7,200 bases of DNA. Origin: an uncultured Leucobacter sp. GTDB lineage: Bacteria > Actinomycetota > Actinomycetes > Actinomycetales > Microbacteriaceae. Made by a program: the position numbers and the translations under genes. The notes beneath the pieces are model-generated. The model was not told the DNA's origin and did not search any database. It saw only the letters and a program-made list of their open reading frames with translations. Every line of letters starts with the position of its first letter. The stretch's first letter is position 1. The stretch lies in contig CAMFIY010000142.1 in NCBI GenBank assembly GCA_945952575.1, positions 1 through 7,200 on the forward strand. The letters are read 5' to 3'. This document shows positions 6,338 to 7,200 of this stretch, piece by piece.

Positions 6338-7200
6338 TCAGCGCAGCTCGGTGAGGCTGGCCGTGGCCCAGAAGGTCATATCCGGAGTCGCACGATAGTT
6401 CACGTGTGTCTCGGCAGCGATGACATTCGTCCCGTTCACCAACAGGCTCTTCGGCACATCGATCGTCAGCATGTCGTTCTGCGCGACGGTGACCCGTCGA
6501 GCAGCGACCGCGTACGACCCGTTCGTGATCGTCCCGGTGGGCATGTTCTTCCGGCCGACCTCGACGCCGTTGACGTAGACGACCACGCCGTCATCGCCGA
6601 TCGCCGAGAGGTTCAGCGACACCGCCTTCGAGGCATCCGCCACGTCGAACGTCGAGCGGAAGTAGGCCGAGATCGGACGATCCGCCGTCGCCGCCGCCGG
6701 GTTCAGGTTCGTCGCCACCAGCGTCGAGCCGTATCCGATCGGACCCGCACCCGTCGACCAACCCGAGGGGTTGAAGCCGACCTGCGCCCAATCGCTCGGC
6801 GGCGCCGAGGTCGCATACCGATACGCCCACGACGAATCCCGCGACACGACCTCACGCGTCGTCGGCGTGCCGGTCGGGGCCGTGACGTTCACCCGCTGGG
6901 TCGAGGTGCCGACCGCACCCTGGTTGTCGGTCACCGTAAGGGTCACGTCGTAACCGCCGGCGGCCGCGTAGGTGTGGGACGCCAGTGCACCGGATCCGGA
7001 GGCGCCGTCGCCGAAGTTCCACGCCCAGTTCGCGATGGATCCGTCCGCATCCGCGGAAGCGGAGGCGTCGAATGCCACGTCGAGATTGGTCGGCGTGTAG
7101 GCGAACGAGGCCGTCGGGGCCTGGTTCGGCGCCGGAGGCCCGGAGAGCTCGGTGAGGCTGGCCGTGGCCCAGAAGGTCATATCCGGAGTCGCACGATAGT
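6338..7200 (-). CDS. Modular secreted protein with repeated PKD plus beta-sandwich units (partial, N-terminus off right edge)
   Basis: Only the C-terminal 286 or so residues are visible. The frame is open to the right edge, so the Met at 7180 is internal. In order they are: the tail of an earlier unit (YRATPDMTFWATASLTEL, about 7145-7198); a PKD domain (about 6881-7117) with PTASF, WNFGDG and HTY..GGYDVTLTVTD landmarks; a Thr/Pro linker; and a domain of about 170 residues (about 6344-6856) with FNPSGWSTGAGPIGYG, AYFRSTF and DDGVVVYVNGVEV. The last pattern is widespread in large secreted bacterial proteins and resembles galactose-binding-like jelly-roll modules. PKD domains are extracellular Ig-like folds, so surface or secreted location is expected. 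The protein ends directly after the module (TELR), with no LPXTG motif or membrane tail. The enzymatic part, if any, and the signal peptide are outside the window. Adhesion or polysaccharide binding is plausible but unproven. Confidence 0.85.
   Translation of the reverse strand, partial: YRATPDMTFWATASLTELSGPPAPNQAPTASFAYTPTNLDVAFDASASADADGSIANWAWNFGDGASGSGALASHTYAAAGGYDVTLTVTDNQGAVGTSTQRVNVTAPTGTPTTREVVSRDSSWAYRYATSAPPSDWAQVGFNPSGWSTGAGPIGYGSTLVATNLNPAAATADRPISAYFRSTFDVADASKAVSLNLSAIGDDGVVVYVNGVEVGRKNMPTGTITNGSYAVAARRVTVAQNDMLTIDVPKSLLVNGTNVIAAETHVNYRATPDMTFWATASLTELR
6345..6399 (-). repeat. Intragenic repeat, copy at the 3' end (55 bp visible)
   Basis: These 55 bases are identical to 7146-7200, at an offset of exactly 801 bp (267 codons). 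Both copies are read in the same frame and encode the end of the beta-sandwich module. The repeat continues past the right edge, so its true length is unknown. The codon just 3' of it is synonymous in its third base (CTG here, CTC in the other copy), and after that the copies diverge (Arg-stop here, Ser-Gly-Pro linker there). Confidence 0.95.
7146..7200 (-). repeat. Intragenic repeat, upstream copy cut by the right edge
   Basis: This matches 6345-6399 over every visible base. It is the end of the preceding PKD/beta-sandwich unit of the same gene, followed by an SGPPAPNQ linker into the next PKD domain. Confidence 0.95.

Noticed and set aside
6338..7180. A complete 280-residue gene starting at Met 7180
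   Set aside because: The same residues occur inside the module at its other copy, and the frame stays open with matching sequence to the right edge, so this Met is internal.
1..7200. Mobile elements, CRISPR arrays, tRNA or rRNA genes
   Set aside because: I saw no transposase or integrase, no regularly spaced short repeats and no tRNA-like or rRNA-like segments. The only repeats found are the ones listed.

Overview
This window looks like chromosome from a high-GC Gram-positive actinobacterium. Members of the Microbacteriaceae would fit, but that is inference from base composition, G/C-ending codons, purine-rich Shine-Dalgarno sites, U-tract-less hairpins and gene style; no marker gene fixes the taxon.

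Three blocks are visible. (1) Positions 1-5212, minus strand: a complete-looking peptide-type ABC importer operon in the order binding protein (3596-5212), permease B (2498-3532), permease C (1596-2501), ATPase D (592-1599) and ATPase F (1-595, cut by the left edge). The last four genes are joined by identical 4-base ATGA stop/start overlaps. A perfect 14-bp hairpin separates the lipoprotein gene from the membrane and ATPase genes. This is the Opp/Dpp/Gsi type of transporter: a surface lipoprotein captures a peptide or similar ligand, two permeases form the channel and two ATPases drive import. The substrate cannot be read from sequence.

(2) Positions 5213-6252: a divergent promoter region and a plus-strand LysR-family regulator (start at 5329). 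The 116-bp gap holds a canonical-looking LysR-type dyad (AATA-N9-TATT), a second dyad placed between the -35 and -10 of a likely operon promoter, and a small leader hairpin. The arrangement suggests that the regulator controls the transporter and itself.

(3) Positions 6253-7200: a hairpin terminator shared by two convergent genes, then the 3' end of a minus-strand gene for a large modular secreted protein. It shows a PKD domain followed by a beta-sandwich domain. The last 18 codons of this module recur, with identical DNA over the 55 bp visible, exactly 801 bp (267 codons) upstream at the right edge. The window therefore shows one full unit of an in-frame repeat and the end of the preceding one.

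No gene-free stretch exceeds about 120 bases. I saw no tRNA, rRNA, CRISPR array, transposase or phage gene. I did not find a clearly new biological system. The items most worth following up are the near-identical module repeat and the regulatory layout of the divergent promoter.
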